NCBI GenBank assembly: GCA_030042575.1
Contig: JASHZK010000066.1
Coordinates: 1-5,586, forward strand
DNA from: Acidimicrobiales bacterium
GTDB taxonomy: Bacteria; Actinomycetota; Acidimicrobiia; Acidimicrobiales; UBA8190
Reading direction: 5' to 3'
DNA: 5,586 nucleotides
Position numbers and translations under genes: made by a program. Position 1 is the first letter of the stretch. Every line of letters starts with the position of its first letter. Under the pieces are notes generated by a model. It searched no databases and had not been told where the DNA came from. It was given only the letters and a program-made list of their open reading frames with translations. This document shows positions 5,289 to 5,586 of this stretch, piece after piece.

Positions 5289-5306
5289 ACCCGACAGGCG
5301 TCGGGT
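5289..5306. terminator. Hairpin between convergent genes, possible terminator
   Basis: ACCCGAC and GTCGGGT form a perfect 7-bp stem around an AGGC loop. It lies 25 bases after the NTF2-like B stop and 37 bases beyond the LuxR-type stop, so it could end both transcripts. Neither strand has a following T run, so it is not a textbook intrinsic terminator. Confidence 0.5.
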
Positions 5307-5342
5307 AGTTCGCGCTGTGACTCAGGGGCAAGAAGTGTGGTG

Positions 5343-5586
5343 CTAGATAGCGCCGTCGCCGGCAGGATTGCCTTCAATTTGGGAGCGCTCAAGTGCCAGG
5401 TGCAGCTGGGCGCGAGATCGCACCCCGAGCTTGGGAAACACCCGGTAGAGGTGCGAGCCGACCGTGCGGTGGGATAGGTACAGCCGTTCACCGATCTCCC
5501 GGTTGGTCAACCCCTGCGCCGCCAACTGGGCGACTTGTAACTCCTGAGCGGACAGCTTCGACCACATATCGGGCTCGTGGCGACGG
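5343..5586 (-). CDS. LuxR-family transcriptional regulator, C-terminal part (5' end beyond the window)
   Basis: Eighty residues are visible, reading in from the right edge and ending at TAG (5345-5343). They contain a complete LuxR/GerE helix-turn-helix: LSAQELQVAQLAAQGLTNRE, then IGERLYLSHRTVGSHLYRVF with the recognition helix, and KLGVRSRAQLHLAL. The RRHEPDMW just before the domain resembles the linker of large actinobacterial LuxR regulators with N-terminal ATPase/TPR modules, but the sensor part is outside the window, so response regulator or ATPase-type cannot be decided. An in-frame ATG at 5567 is not a likely start because the frame stays open upstream in the family pattern and no ribosome site precedes it. 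The gene converges on the NTF2-like gene B. It could regulate the neighbouring hydrolase operons; only adjacency supports this. Confidence 0.88.
   Translation of the reverse strand, partial: RRHEPDMWSKLSAQELQVAQLAAQGLTNREIGERLYLSHRTVGSHLYRVFPKLGVRSRAQLHLALERSQIEGNPAGDGAI

Noticed and set aside
1..5586. CRISPR array, tRNA or rRNA gene, phage attachment site
   Set aside because: No regularly spaced repeats, cloverleaf-like segments, rRNA-like stretches or flanking direct repeats were seen on reading both strands.

Overview
The window looks like a chromosomal accessory stretch from a fairly high-GC, probably actinobacterial genome. The evidence is a coding bias toward G/C third positions, frequent GTG starts behind strong AGGAGG-type ribosome sites, a LuxR C-terminus of the kind common in actinobacterial regulators, and an ISL3 relic of actinobacterial type. 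Species cannot be told from the sequence. No RNA gene, CRISPR array or replication origin was seen.

Left part (1-1500, minus strand): an AbiE-type (type IV) toxin-antitoxin operon. The antitoxin/repressor abiEi (616-1401) is followed after 2 bases by the toxin abiEii, a nucleotidyltransferase that starts with GTG at 613 and runs off the left edge, so it is partial. Upstream lie an extended -10 box and two 21-bp dyads arranged symmetrically about a third imperfect palindrome, a likely autoregulatory operator.

Middle left (1500-2415): about 310 bases with no convincing gene, then a decayed ISL3-family element. A plausible left end is present at 1812. The transposase has a one-base frameshift near 2052, an apparent internal loss of its helix-turn-helix segment near 2191-2202, and is cut off after the first catalytic Asp region at about 2382. 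No right end is seen.

Right part (2416-5264): two divergent gene pairs around a 336-base intergenic region. Leftward runs an alpha/beta hydrolase (2977-3777) and then a small NTF2/SnoaL-like protein (2416-2841). Rightward runs a YcaC-like isochorismatase-family hydrolase (4114-4776) and then a second NTF2/SnoaL-like protein (4830-5264). The two small proteins are clear paralogues, about 48% identical by hand count without gaps. Each arm is therefore one hydrolase plus one NTF2-like partner, a mirror-image arrangement that is the most interesting feature here. The substrate is unknown.

Right edge: the C-terminal DNA-binding domain of a LuxR-family regulator (5343-5586, minus, 5' part outside the window) converges on the second NTF2-like gene, with a hairpin between them.
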